A DNA stretch of 64,000 bases from Atriophallophorus winterbourni. Lineage: Eukaryota; Platyhelminthes; Trematoda; Plagiorchiida; Microphallidae. Each line of letters begins with the position of its first letter. Positions within the stretch are counted from its first letter, which is position 1. The notes under the pieces were generated by a model. The model saw only the letters and a list, made by a program, of their open reading frames with translations. It did no database searches and was not told the DNA's origin. Position numbers and translations under genes: made by a program. Where the stretch lies: the NCBI GenBank assembly GCA_013407085.1, contig JACCGJ010001734.1:36462-100461 (forward strand), read 5' to 3'. Positions 10,690-20,587 of the stretch are shown here, in pieces.

Positions 10690-13258
10690 CCATCCATCTT
10701 TACTGACTAAAACTGATCTCGGTTGCTTGTATACCAATGCATAATGCATCATTAACAAATTTTCCAAACTTGTCGCTAGGTGTGAGACAAAACAACCTCA
10801 GTTAATCCCCATTACCGAAACTTGGTTTAACCCGGAAATCCACGATTGCTATTAAGAGATTGCTGACATGCTCTTAATGCTCGATCTGATTTTGACAACT
10901 TAAGAGGACTCGGTCGAAAACTCTACATGCGATTGTTCGTTTGGGTTGGAGCGACTATTTGGTCTTTAATTTCCGCTATCTTTTTGGAGCTGAAGGAACG
11001 AACAATTTAACTAAAAACATTATAAATGTATGTCTATATAAATTATCAAAGGCCCGAAGTTTGATTAACTAATGGCAAATAGAAGGCTTCAAAGTAAAAG
11101 AGCCGTGATCCAGCATTTTGGCCAAGCTTGATCGGCAAATAAACTTTAACTTGGCATTCGTACCTAAACAGTGTGGAAATGCATTCGGGTTTAAAATCCG
11201 CAGTGGAAATGGAAATGTGTGTTTGGAAATGCATTCGGATTCGAAATCCGCAGTGAAATGGATTAAAATGGAAAATACCGCTTAAAGAAACCATCTCGGT
11301 TAACCAATGAAACCACATTAGAGACCTTTCAAACATTCAGGAACCATGAAACTTGACTTATTACTGCATAGAAAATACAGTATTAAGCTGATATAATATC
11401 TAAAATGGAGCGGAGTTAAAAGATTCTTTATCAAATTGTGAACAACCAGTGATCAGTAAAACCAGGAGTTGCGGCCTTATGGACGCATTCTGGAATCACC
11501 AATAATGCAGCTGAAACCTCATATGTTTTCGTCAAATATTACGCTACAGTATTTTGTCCTAAGGAAAGCGTGGATGTACAACTGGAACCAGTAACAACGC
11601 TTTTTATCCCATTGGACACAATAATTATTACCTAAGAAGAGGTGGTGGGAACTCTTCTATTGTAAAATCCACAAAAATTCCCTGGTTATGATAAAATTAC
11701 ACCCAAAATAATCAGACATTGTGCAAAATTGCTATGCAAACCTCTGACACAGTTATTCTGCGAATCGCTGTCCCAAAGTGTCATACCGACGGGATGGAAA
11801 TCCGGTAAAATCTCAAGAATATTCAAATGCGGACGCGTTCAGATCCCTTAAATAACAGGCCTGTAACCTTGTTGTCCGCCGTATCCAAGATGCCCGGAAG
11901 GATCGAAGCGAACAAAATGAGCAAAAATTTTAGGAATATAATCTATTTTCAGGAGCACAACATGGTTTTATAAAGGGATGCTTCTGCCTTACTAACCTTC
12001 TCCTTACCCTTGACGGTTGTACTCTGGCAGTAAATGTTATAGATTTAACCGCGTGAACCACACTTTTTCTCGCAGAAGCTGAAACGTTTTTTGCAGCACT
12101 GGTAGATTGTTATCCTCGTTAGAAAATTGCCTGACTGATCAAGCTTTTAGAAGTCTGTGTGAATGGTGCCTTATGGAATTCGTTAGCCGTGACAAGTGGA
12201 GAGTCTTAGGGATCGGTCCTAGGGCCTATCAACTTCGCACTGTATGCCAATGACATACCGCCTCTTATTTATTGTAAGAGCGTATTGTTCGCGGACGATA
12301 TAAAAGTGTGGTCGAGGATAAATATACCGGAGTACTGCGAACTTCCCCAGAATTATCTGGACAACCTCCAGGTTTAGTCCCTAAAAATCACTTAATTTCC
12401 TAATTTGAAACATTTTCACATGTTAAACATTGGATAATATGTGGAGGTTCAGTATTTTCTTGGTACAAACAGCATCTAGTAGACTGTGAAACAAAAAGAC
12501 TTTGGTGTGTTACTAAGCAACACGTTAGGAATGTCGAGCCACTGCAACTCCACCTATCGCAAAACATCAACGAAATTGTTAATCATGAAGAGATTTTTTT
12601 GTATTTTCCCAAAACAGACGATTCCATGCATTGTAAATACGTACTTCAGACCCATGATTGAATATGTAGTTCAACCATGGTAGCAATAGCTTGAAAAACA
12701 TGTTGCGACTTTGCAAAGAATATACCATCTTGCTATCAAACTTGTCGCCGGAATCAGCCGAAAACCGTACAATGAGCGAATCAAAACCCTAAATTTATTC
12801 GACCATTCACTTCGTCGTCTCCAAGGGGATTTGATGTTGGTATTCAATATCTTGAATACGGCAAATAACTCTATGCAATGCTTATTAATTCAACAGGTAT
12901 CGCGTAAATCAAGACCTCACAAATTTATTATGAGTGTCCCTCACTTGCGAATCAAATGTATACGACATTTTCGCAGGGCTAGATTGTTTTACACTTAACA
13001 ATCCACCCGATTATGTTGTAAACTTACAAAATCAACAGATTTCAAAGAGAATTTCTGATGTCTTTTTGACCTTTAACCTGTGCATTGGAGAAAACTATAC
13101 ATTTCGACCATGCATCTACATTAATCATCTCACAAATCGAAAAAAAATTCTGCCCTTTGGATTTTTACCTTACCCTTGAACTGCTAATTCCCATAATATT
13201 CTGTGAATTTTTGTAAAGCTATATTCATTTTCGGTCAATAAAATTGAATTAAATTAAG
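10690..13258 (+). mobile_element. CR1-like LINE ORF2: endonuclease, reverse transcriptase and 3' tail, heavily decayed
   Basis: This continues the element whose ORF1 starts at 8940. Bases 10700-10900 read as the start of an APE-type endonuclease (LGCLYTNA, NKFSKLVARCET, ITETWFNPEI). Bases 11650-12330 are the reverse transcriptase, in pieces: GYDKITPKIIRHCAKLL, GWKSGKISRIFK, then PINFALYANDIPPLI and FADDIKVWS equivalents spread over several frames. Bases 12486-13180 are the C-terminal region (LQRIYHLAIKLVAGI, then TLNLFDHSLRRLQGDL), typical of CR1-like elements. The element ends at an A/T tail with AATAAAATTGAATTAAA (13239-13256). The middle, 10960-11640, contains little readable coding sequence, so there is an internal deletion or strong decay. 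The element is inactive. Confidence 0.8.
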
Positions 13259-13284
13259 CTTTCCACTCGTGTTTCTTAATGAGG

Positions 13285-13742
13285 CTTTGCAGATTATAGC
13301 CAGCTTATGATGGGTCAAGTGTATGGAATTTGAGGTTCCAGTATAACATGAATAACTTTATCTATGTTCAGCTAGTGTACAGCTCGCTATGAGCAAGTTT
13401 TACATTCCATCAGTTTTATCTTATTGGTCCCCTGAGCTTTCGATTTAACTATACAAATCATTTTTGATATCACATTTCGATAATTGTATCCGAGCATGTC
13501 ACACCATCTAGAAAAAATAATTCTAAGTTTGAATGCGTCCAGCGCCTTGCTAATCGCATGTCTGATGGGCCAACTGGTTGGTCGTATAAATAAAGTTTGC
13601 TGAATCTCTTGAACGCACTAATGCCTCTCCTCGCCTATAACTGTGGGTAATTTATCTTCTGCATTCAAAAATATTCGTATACTAGTAGGCATTTTAAAGA
13701 TAATATTTGAAGTGTTTGGCTCTGTTCTGTGGCATACCACCG
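13285..13742. repeat. 458-bp near-identical direct repeat, copy A
   Basis: Matches 16918-17375 over the full 458 bases without gaps and with about nine substitutions by eye (about 98% identity). Copy B replaces the 3' part of gag and most of protease inside the Gypsy element. Copy A lies just 3' of a LINE tail. Neither copy has terminal inverted repeats or an obvious protein. Its high identity contrasts with the heavily decayed surroundings, so one copy is recent or the pair was homogenised. Confidence 0.85.
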
Positions 13743-13757
13743 AATTATCATTTTGCA

Positions 13758-14088
13758 GCAAATCGACCACAATCCATCGTTCGCAAATTGGATTGATCCC
13801 ACTATTACCTGTACCTTTCAAAAAGATGTTCAGTTTAGTTGAGCCTTCTAAACACAGAACTGTAAGTGGTTGATATTTCAATCGAGTGTCCAGAATTTCT
13901 CTCGGTGGAATGCTTTTCAAGATCACTCGTCACTACCACAATTGGTTCTTTTTATCCTTTGATATTTATTTTATTTTCTATTCATGTTATTCAGACTGTC
14001 CATCCGGTAAACAGGCTTCTACAGATACGACTGCAAATGGAAGAAACGTTTTTCTCCACCAAACCAGGGAGATATCAACCATGGAGGA
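13758..14088 (+). other. Two possible exons of an unidentified gene
   Basis: An acceptor-like TTTTGCAG ends at 13756. A frame then runs to a good donor (ACT|GTAAGT) after 13861, reading HRSQIGLIPLLPVPFKKMF. A pyrimidine-rich tract ending TTATTCAG precedes 13997, and an open segment runs to a donor after about 14088 (ATTG|GTATGT), reading LLQIRLQMEETFFSTKPGRY. The phases are compatible. No family was recognised and no other exons were found. It may instead be chance splice-like sequence or transposon remnant. Confidence 0.25.
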
Positions 14089-14130
14089 ATTGGTATGTTA
14101 CAGTAGAACTTTATAATATTTAATAATTAA

Positions 14131-15070
14131 ACTAAAAAATAAATAAATGAATGTTTTATTCTCAGATTTCCGAGGCATGCTAAGCATGATCAATGATTAT
14201 CAAATTGTTTGTATACACAAAGTATAAAAAATAAACAATGGTTATTGAATTTTCAAGGTCACGCGTGCAGGGATTTTTTCGTTCGTAAAAATGATGAAGG
14301 TAAATGGTAATCAATCGTCTTTACAGAAATTCAATATATGAGCTGTTATTTAATGCAAGGAAAAATGGGGTGAGAGTAAAAATTACACGAAGAATATTGA
14401 AGTTCGATATACCCTATCATCGAAGTTATGGGAGATCTCGAAGAGGCAGAATCTTAAAAAATGTTCCGTTGTAACTCTGTGTTGTTGTTAAAATATATGT
14501 CTTTTTTGAAAGAAGAACGTCTTTTCAATGGGTATTCGTTGAAGACTCGGTGTCGCAGTGTGGTATCGTCTATGAGCCGCATTTCTTCACGTGGATGTAA
14601 AGGGGTAATCTGGAAGATAAAAACTAAGGGACCGAGTGAATGTTCATTATAAGTTGTAAAACTGATTTCGCTTTAGTAGCCAGCATGCCATGATATATAG
14701 TTGTTATTCAGTGATATAATCTATTTTTTTTGAAGAGTTTGGTTAATTTGTCCACTGTGTGGAATGAATCTGGAAGTTATTTAAAATCACATAGTGAGGC
14801 ACAAAGTCTTATGTTTTTCGGAAGAACATACCAGAGTTTAGCTTATTTGTTCAGGTAAAATTTCATGTTATTTTCGTACAGAATCGAGGTTATTCCACTA
14901 GGTTATCTTGATTTCTTAAATTATTATTAGAACCTTGTCGGAAGCGAATAGTCGCATTTATATCTTTATTATCAGAAGATATTATTCTAAAAAACAGTAT
15001 TAGGTTGTGTATTATTCTACGCAACCATAGTGTTTCTAGCTTGAGCTGCTTAAATCTTTCTCTACATGAT
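14131..15070 (-). mobile_element. CR1-like LINE, minus strand, 3' portion (left of the Gypsy insertion)
   Basis: Minus-strand order from the right: C-terminal reverse transcriptase region near 15070-14900 (matches the same region of the plus-strand LINE at 15279-15480 in inverted orientation), then a 3' untranslated region, a CATGCTTAGCATG hairpin (14176-14188) and an AATAAA-rich tail ending near 14131. The other part of the same element resumes at 20588, because the sequences on both sides of the Gypsy element join without a gap relative to the plus-strand copy at 15270-15370. Confidence 0.75.
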
Positions 15071-15168
15071 TGTGAAGTGAACTGCTTTCACTTTGTAACT
15101 TCGTATTTTGAACATACAATTTTGGGCCTTGTATAGTTATTCGTTTTTGGGCATTGTATAATTCATCT
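15071..15168 (+). repeat. 5' LTR of the Gypsy element, first part
   Basis: Aligns to 20181-20278 of the 3' LTR (AGTGAACTGCTT, then CACTTTGTAACTTCGTATTTTG). The match stops after ATTCATCT at 15168, where a LINE fragment is inserted. The LTR resumes at about 16297. Confidence 0.85.
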
Positions 15169-16251
15169 TCTTTACTCTCCCGCACTGTAAGTTAGAACTT
15201 TATAAACTTTTCACCATACCCCTCTTTGATTACTGTAATATAATATATAGCAGTATAAATAAAACCGATACCATCCTTTTGGAAAAAGTACAACGTACTT
15301 TTACCAAATTAATCACCGGATATAGCTCGAATCAATTATATAGAGAAAGATGTAAGCAGCTCAAGCTAGAACCACTATGGTTCCGTAGAATTAGACACAA
15401 CCTAATACTGTTCTTTAGAATAATATCTTGTGATAATATAGATATGAATTCGTCTTTTCGCTTCCGACAAGTTCTAGATATAATTTAAGAAATCAAGATA
15501 ACCTAGTGGGATTACCTAGATCCTGTACGAAAGTAAGAAGTAACTTCTACCTAAATAAATACGCTAAACTCTGGAATATTCTTTCGAAAAACATAAGACT
15601 TTGTACCTCACTATGTGATTCCAAATCACATCTGAATTCATTTCTCACAGTTGAAAAATTAATGAAACTTCTCAACCTAGATGTCTCATTAGATGAACTA
15701 TACAATCATGGCATTGCTGGATATTAACAGTGATATCAGTTTTTCAACTTTCATAGTGAACAGTTACTCCGCCCCTTAGTATTTATTTTCCAGATTACCT
15801 CTTTACATCCATTTGAAGAATTCCGGTTCAATAACGAGTCAACACTGGGATGCCAAATCTTCTACGAATAACCATGAAAAGACAATCTTCATTTAGAACA
15901 TATATTCGACAATATTAATGTGTTCCAACTGAACATTTTTGAAGATTTTCTTTCTTCGAGATTCCTCGCATCTTCGATGTTCCGGTCCATCGTTCTTCAA
16001 TATTCTTCGTAACATTTTTCCCCTCACATTTTCCCCACATTTTTCATACAATAACTGCTCATATATTGAATTCCTGTAAAACTGATTGATTATCATTTAC
16101 CTGGACCATTTTAACGAACGAAAAATTATCAGCACGTATGACCTTGAAAATGTTAATAATTATTGTCCATTTTTTATGCTTCATGTATACAAACAACTTT
16201 GATAATTATCGATCATGCTTAGCATGCCTTGGAATTCCAAGAATAAAATAT

Positions 16252-16296
<45 letters not shown>
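15169..16296 (+). mobile_element. CR1-like LINE 3' fragment inserted in the 5' LTR
   Basis: Bases 15279-15488 encode the C-terminal region of a CR1-like reverse transcriptase (VQRTFTKLITGYSSNQLYRE, then LKLEPLWFRRIRHNLILFF); 15506-15727 continue after a frameshift to NHGIAGY and a stop. A non-coding 3' region follows with the ATCATGCTTAGCATG hairpin at 16212-16226 and an AATAAA followed by a (TTTA)n tail. Typical 5'-truncated LINE integration. The short minus-strand frame at 15893-16096 has no support. Confidence 0.85.
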
Positions 16297-16298
<2 letters not shown>

Positions 16299-16300
16299 TT
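16250..16300 (+). repeat. (ATTT)n microsatellite, LINE tail
   Basis: About twelve perfect TTTA units directly after the LINE AATAAA signal. The tract marks the 3' end of the inserted LINE; a 5' LTR sequence (AATGCTTTTACAATATAC) follows directly. Confidence 0.95.
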
Positions 16301-16597
16301 AATGCTTTTACAATATACTTTTTGGCGGGCAATGATAATTTTAAACTCGAACTTTGGCTTCTTCCCTGGTTGCGAAGTCTGCGTGCGTTACTCAGTGCTG
16401 GAATTGTGATTAACGGATTCCCCAACATTTAAGCGCTTTCTGCACCTTGGACTCTATCTCTTGGATTCTCCAGTGTGGATAACTTCGTTATCGTTGAACT
16501 TCACATATCTGTATTTGGACATTCGGTCTTTTAGTGAGTTCTTCCCATTTTTGCCTTATTGTGTGTAGTGCTAGACTTATATTTTCAATCCACTACA
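16297..16597 (+). repeat. 5' LTR of the Gypsy element, second part
   Basis: Matches about 20283-20587 of the 3' LTR (AATGCTTT.ACAATATACTT, TTAAGCGCTTTCTGCACCTT, AGTGAGTTCTTCCCATTTTT), ending CACTACA. Divergence from the 3' LTR is visible, roughly one in ten positions by eye. Confidence 0.9.
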
Positions 16598-16601
16598 TAA
16601 T

Positions 16602-16616
16602 TGGTGAGCCCCGACT
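16602..16616 (+). promoter_or_regulatory. Primer binding site, tRNA-Trp-like
   Basis: TGGTGAGCCCCGAC just downstream of the 5' LTR is complementary, with one extra G, to the 3' end of tRNA-Trp. That tRNA is the primer reported for CsRn1-type elements. Confidence 0.7.
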
Positions 16617-16697
16617 AAATGCAATTTTTTCATTTACGATAACTTCGTATTTGTAAACTTTTCGCTTATTTTTGGAATACTCACTGAACACCCTGCC

Positions 16698-16941
16698 ATG
16701 AGCGATTCCTCTTTAATTAAAGATCCTAAAATAGTACAATCACAGTATATTTTGTGCTCATTACCAGTTTTTGCTGCATCTAACACACGTTCATGGTTTG
16801 GTCAAATCGCAGCTACTTTTCGTATATATAACTTCACTGATCAGGCTATTATGATTTTTCACGTGGTCCGCCTACTCCCACTCGAGGTAGCCGAAGAATT
16901 CAGTGACTTAATTCATTCTTTGCCGATTATAGCTAGCTTAT
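16698..16941 (+). pseudogene. gag: gag, N-terminal part
   Basis: 81 codons from an ATG about 80 nt after the primer site. The segment LPVFAASNTRSWFGQIAATF, then VRLLPLEVAEEF, is the conserved start of CsRn1-like Gag (structural protein of the virus-like particle). The frame runs into the 458-bp repeat at 16918 and stops at once, so the capsid C-terminal part and nucleocapsid are missing. Confidence 0.8.
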
Positions 16942-17375
16942 AATTGGTCAAGTGTATGGAATTTGAGGTTCCAGTATAACATGAATAACTTTATCTATGT
17001 TCAGCTAGTGTACAGCTCGCTATGAGCAAGTTTTACATTCCATCAGTTTTATCTTATTGGTCCCCTGAGCTTTCGATTTAACTATACAAATCATTTTTGA
17101 TATCACATTTCGATAATTGTATCCGAGCATGTCACACCATCTAGAAAAAATAATTCCAAGTTTGAATGCGTCCAGCGCCTTGCTAATCGCATGTCTGATG
17201 GGCCAACTGGTTGGTCGTATAAATAAAGTTTGTTGAATCTCTTGAACGCACTAATGCCTCTCCTTGCCTATAACTGTGGGTAATTTATCTTCTGCATTCA
17301 AAAATATTCGTATACTAGTAGGCATTTTAAAGATAATATTTGAAGTGTTTGACTCTGTTCTGTGACATACCACCG
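16918..17375. repeat. 458-bp near-identical direct repeat, copy B, inside gag/protease
   Basis: The same sequence as 13285-13742. On its left is gag at codons for SDLIHSLP; on its right is the end of protease (NCPIMGIDFLYHFGL). It therefore substitutes for about 0.7-1 kb of gag-protease coding sequence expected in the family. It has stops in every frame relevant to the element. Confidence 0.85.
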
Positions 17376-17380
17376 CGGAG

Positions 17381-19903
17381 GATAATTGCCCAATAATGGG
17401 TATCGACTTTCTATATCACTTCGGTCTAACTGTCGAAGTAAAACAGCGGAGATTAGCAGATAAGTCAACCTCTTTACAGGTGTCAGGTATAAGTACTGAA
17501 GAAATTTTCCCCGGCATCAAAGCTGTCACTCCAGGAACTTCGACTTTCAATGCCATACTGCATGAATTCCCATCCGTTATGCAGCTCCCACGAGCGACCG
17601 ACAAAGTGACCCACTTCGTGAAACATCACATTGTCACTAGCGGAACACCAGTCTCCTTTAGACCTAGGCGAATTCACCTGTCCAAACTCAAAATCGCAAG
17701 AGCAGAGTTTGACCACATGCTAGAGCTTGGAATCATCCGTCCCTCCTCCAGCCCTTGAGCGTCACCACTTCATATGGTTCACAAGAAGACCTCCGGTGAC
17801 TGGAGGCCATGTGGCGACTATCGCGCTTTTAACAGTCTAACGGTTCTAGACAAATATCCAGTGCCACATATTCACGATTTTTCTTTGAATCTTTGTGCCA
17901 CCACGATTCTTACTAAGCTTGATCTCGTTCGTGCTAATTACCACATCCCGGTAGCCGATAAAGACATACCTAAAACGGCAGTAACAACTACTTTCGGCTT
18001 ATACGAATTCACTCGGATGCCCTTCGGCCTGAGAAACGCTGCGCAAAATTTCCAACGTTTCATCCTGCGAGGCTTGCCGTTTGCATACGCATACATCGAC
18101 GACATCTTAATTGCCAGCAACTCTCCAGAGGAGCATTTTAAGCACATCCTACTCGTTTCAGAGCGTTCCGTCAATTACGGGATAAAAATTAAACCTAGTA
18201 AATGCATTTTTCGCACAGACTCACTGGACTTCCTCAGTCATCGCCTGGCTCGATCTGGTATTACACCTATTCCTGAAAAATGCCAGGCGATTTCCGACTT
18301 TTCTGTCCTAACAACGGTAACGCTGTTGCGCCGCTTTATCGGCATGATCAACTTTTACCGTCGGTTCATTCAAAACTGTGCAAAGATCATTGCACCGCTG
18401 ACTGATTTGCTCGACTCTAAAGCAAAATCACTTCAGCTTTCGCCAGAGGCACTTGAAGCTTTTGTCGCATCCAAAAAAGCTCTTTGCATTGCAACCGCAC
18501 TCTCTTTCATTGATCCAGAACCGACCTCTCATTTATTATTGACGATTGATGCCTCCAATTTGGCTGTGGGAGCTGTTTTACAACAACACCATAAGAACAC
18601 AGTCCGTCCATTGGCATTTTTCTCGCAAAAGCCTAATCCGACACAAACCCGCTACAGCACATTTTGCCGTGAATTACTTGCGATATATTTGGCCATACTG
18701 CATTTCCGTCATCTATTGGAAGGTCGTGACTTCATTATTTTTACGGATCACAAACCACTGACGTCCCAACTTGATCGTCAATCGCCGCGCGAGATTCGCC
18801 ACTTAGATTACATTTCTCAATTCTCTACTGATATTCGTTATGTCAAAGGTGACGCAAATTTTGTTGCCGATGCTTTATCAAAACCTGACATTTCTGTTTT
18901 GTCTAAAGTCACAGCATTAGATCTCTCTCTTCTGTCTAATCATCAAGCCGAGATTGATATAACCGAACTCTCGAAGTGTCGATCCTTGGATTTGCAGCAA
19001 ATTGAGTTACTAAACGCCGATGCCTCGTTGATGTGCGATATCTCGACCAGGAAACCTGGACCTCTTGTTCCTCTTTCTCTGCAAAGTGCCCTTTTCGATC
19101 ATTTTTATTCTATGTCTCATCTTGGAAAGCGTGCCACCGTGAGGCTAATCACAAATCGTTTCTTTTGGCCGTCCATGAATACGTATATACGAACTTGGGC
19201 CCAGCATTGCATTCCTTGTCAAAAGAACAAGATATCTCGACATACCTTCACACCTTACGTCCCATTTAGGCATCCAAACTTTCGAATCTCACATGTGCAT
19301 CATGATCTCGTCGGTCCTATGCCATCATCGAACGAATACACATTCATCCTAAAGGCGACTGAACGTTTTACTCGATGGCCGATTGCTGTTTCGATTGAAG
19401 ACACATGTTCAGAGACTGTAGCACGCGCCTTCGTCGAACATTGGATTGCCAATTTTGGCACACCATCCATCATCACAGCCGACCATGGCTGTCAAATTCA
19501 ATCGACTTTGTTCCGAGATTTTACGAGACTCCTCGGCTGTCGTCACATCCGAATCAGCGCCTACCACCCTAACTCGAATGGATTGGTTGAACGCTTCCAC
19601 CGGCATATCGAAGCCTCTTTAGCTTGTCAGCCTGATCCTAATAAATGGACTGAAAATTTGTCAATTGTTCTTATTCGAAAACGTTCTGCAATCAAAGAAG
19701 ACATGCAGTGCTCAGCTGCAGAGTTAGTTTCTGTTACCACCTCATGTCTTCTCGGTGAACTCTTTGTGCCCTGCCAGTCATTACCTTCGGCGTCAGATTA
19801 CACTTCTCGCTTGCGATCGTTCATGTCCAAGTTGGATTTAACGCCTCCTCGTCAGTGCAATATCCACCAAGTACTTCGTTCTGGATATGAATTGTCGACG
19901 TGA
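17381..19903 (+). pseudogene. pol: pol: end of protease, reverse transcriptase, RNase H, integrase; one in-frame stop
   Basis: A single frame of about 841 codons, broken only by TGA at 17756-17758 (a Trp is usual in this position). Order: protease tail with GIDFLYHFGL (17396); reverse transcriptase with WRPCGDYRAFN, TRMPFGLRNAAQNFQRF and the catalytic YIDD in YAYIDDILIAS (about 18085); RNase H with TIDASNLAVGAVLQQ and FTDHKPLTSQL; integrase with an HHCC zinc-binding region (HLGKRATVRL to HCIPCQK) and DDE residues in HHDLVGP, TADHGCQ and NGLVERF. A KEDMQCSAAELV block follows. The frame ends early at 19903; the C-terminal remnant GRHVHWPKLLADY lies in another frame at about 20067-20115. Enzymes for reverse transcription and integration of the element; the copy as it stands is not functional. 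Confidence 0.93.
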
Positions 19904-20180
19904 CACAGTTCTATTAACCGTTTATAACCAGCTTTTGTCGATCTTAAGATGCAATCTCCACCAAGCGTCACTACTCCTCACGCCCAACCCCTTGATAATC
20001 CTCATTTGCCTACATCCACCCATGTTCATTGCAATCCCTCGGTCCCTTCTACCCCCTTTCAAACTCAAACTGGTAGACATGTGCATTGGCCCAAACTCCT
20101 TGCTGACTACGTGAACTTATGAACATTTTGAGCGTATGTCACCCTACATTAAAGTCTAACTAACGCTCTGGTGTGGAAGT

Positions 20181-20587
20181 ATTGGAGTGAACTGCTTCCA
20201 CTTTGTAACTTCGTATTTTGTACATACAATTTTGGGCCTTTAATAGTTATTCTTTTTTTGGCAATGTATACTTCATCTGTATTAATGCTTTACAATATAC
20301 TTTTTGGCGAACAATATTAATTTCGAACTCGGACTTTGTCTTCTTCCCTGGTTGTGAAGTCTGCGTGCGTTACTTCGTGCTAGAATTGTGATTAACGGAT
20401 TTCACATCAGTTAAGCGCTTTCTGCACCTTGGATTCCATCTCTTGGATTTTCCTGTGTGGATTACTTCGCTATTGTTGGATTTCACGGATCTTTATTTGG
20501 ACATTTGCTCCTTTAGTCTTTTAGTGAGTTCTTCCCATTTTTGCCTTATCGTGTGTAGTGCTAGACTTATATTTTTGGTCAACTACA
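20181..20587 (+). repeat. 3' LTR of the Gypsy element
   Basis: About 407 bp, starting ATTGGAGTGAACTGCTTCC after a purine-rich GGTGTGGAAG tract (probable polypurine tract, 20171-20180) and ending CAACTACA. It aligns along its whole length with the two parts of the 5' LTR. Confidence 0.9.

Larger units (their letters stand above)
15071..20587 (+). mobile_element. Gypsy/Ty3 LTR retrotransposon of the CsRn1/PwRn1 type, nested and rearranged
   Basis: Two LTRs, a tRNA-Trp-like primer binding site, a gag start and a long pol frame are all in one orientation. The 5' LTR (15071-15168 plus 16297-16597) is interrupted by a LINE 3' fragment. The 3' LTR is 20181-20587. The element inserted into a minus-strand LINE: flanking bases left (GAGCTGCTTAAATCTTTCTC) and right (ATTGATTCAGGCAATATCC) are adjacent in the intact LINE copy at 15300-15360. 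Gag's C-terminal half and the protease start are replaced by the 458-bp repeat. Pol has one in-frame stop. LTR differences and these lesions indicate an inactive copy, though better preserved than its neighbours. The CsRn1 group assignment rests on the gag start, the Trp primer site and general pol resemblance. Confidence 0.93.

Noticed and set aside
16215..16409. 64-codon frame across the (ATTT)n tract
   Set aside because: The frame exists only because the microsatellite lacks stops; it crosses a LINE tail and LTR junction.
17938..18174. Minus-strand frame inside Gypsy pol
   Set aside because: Shadow of the reverse transcriptase reading frame on the plus strand.
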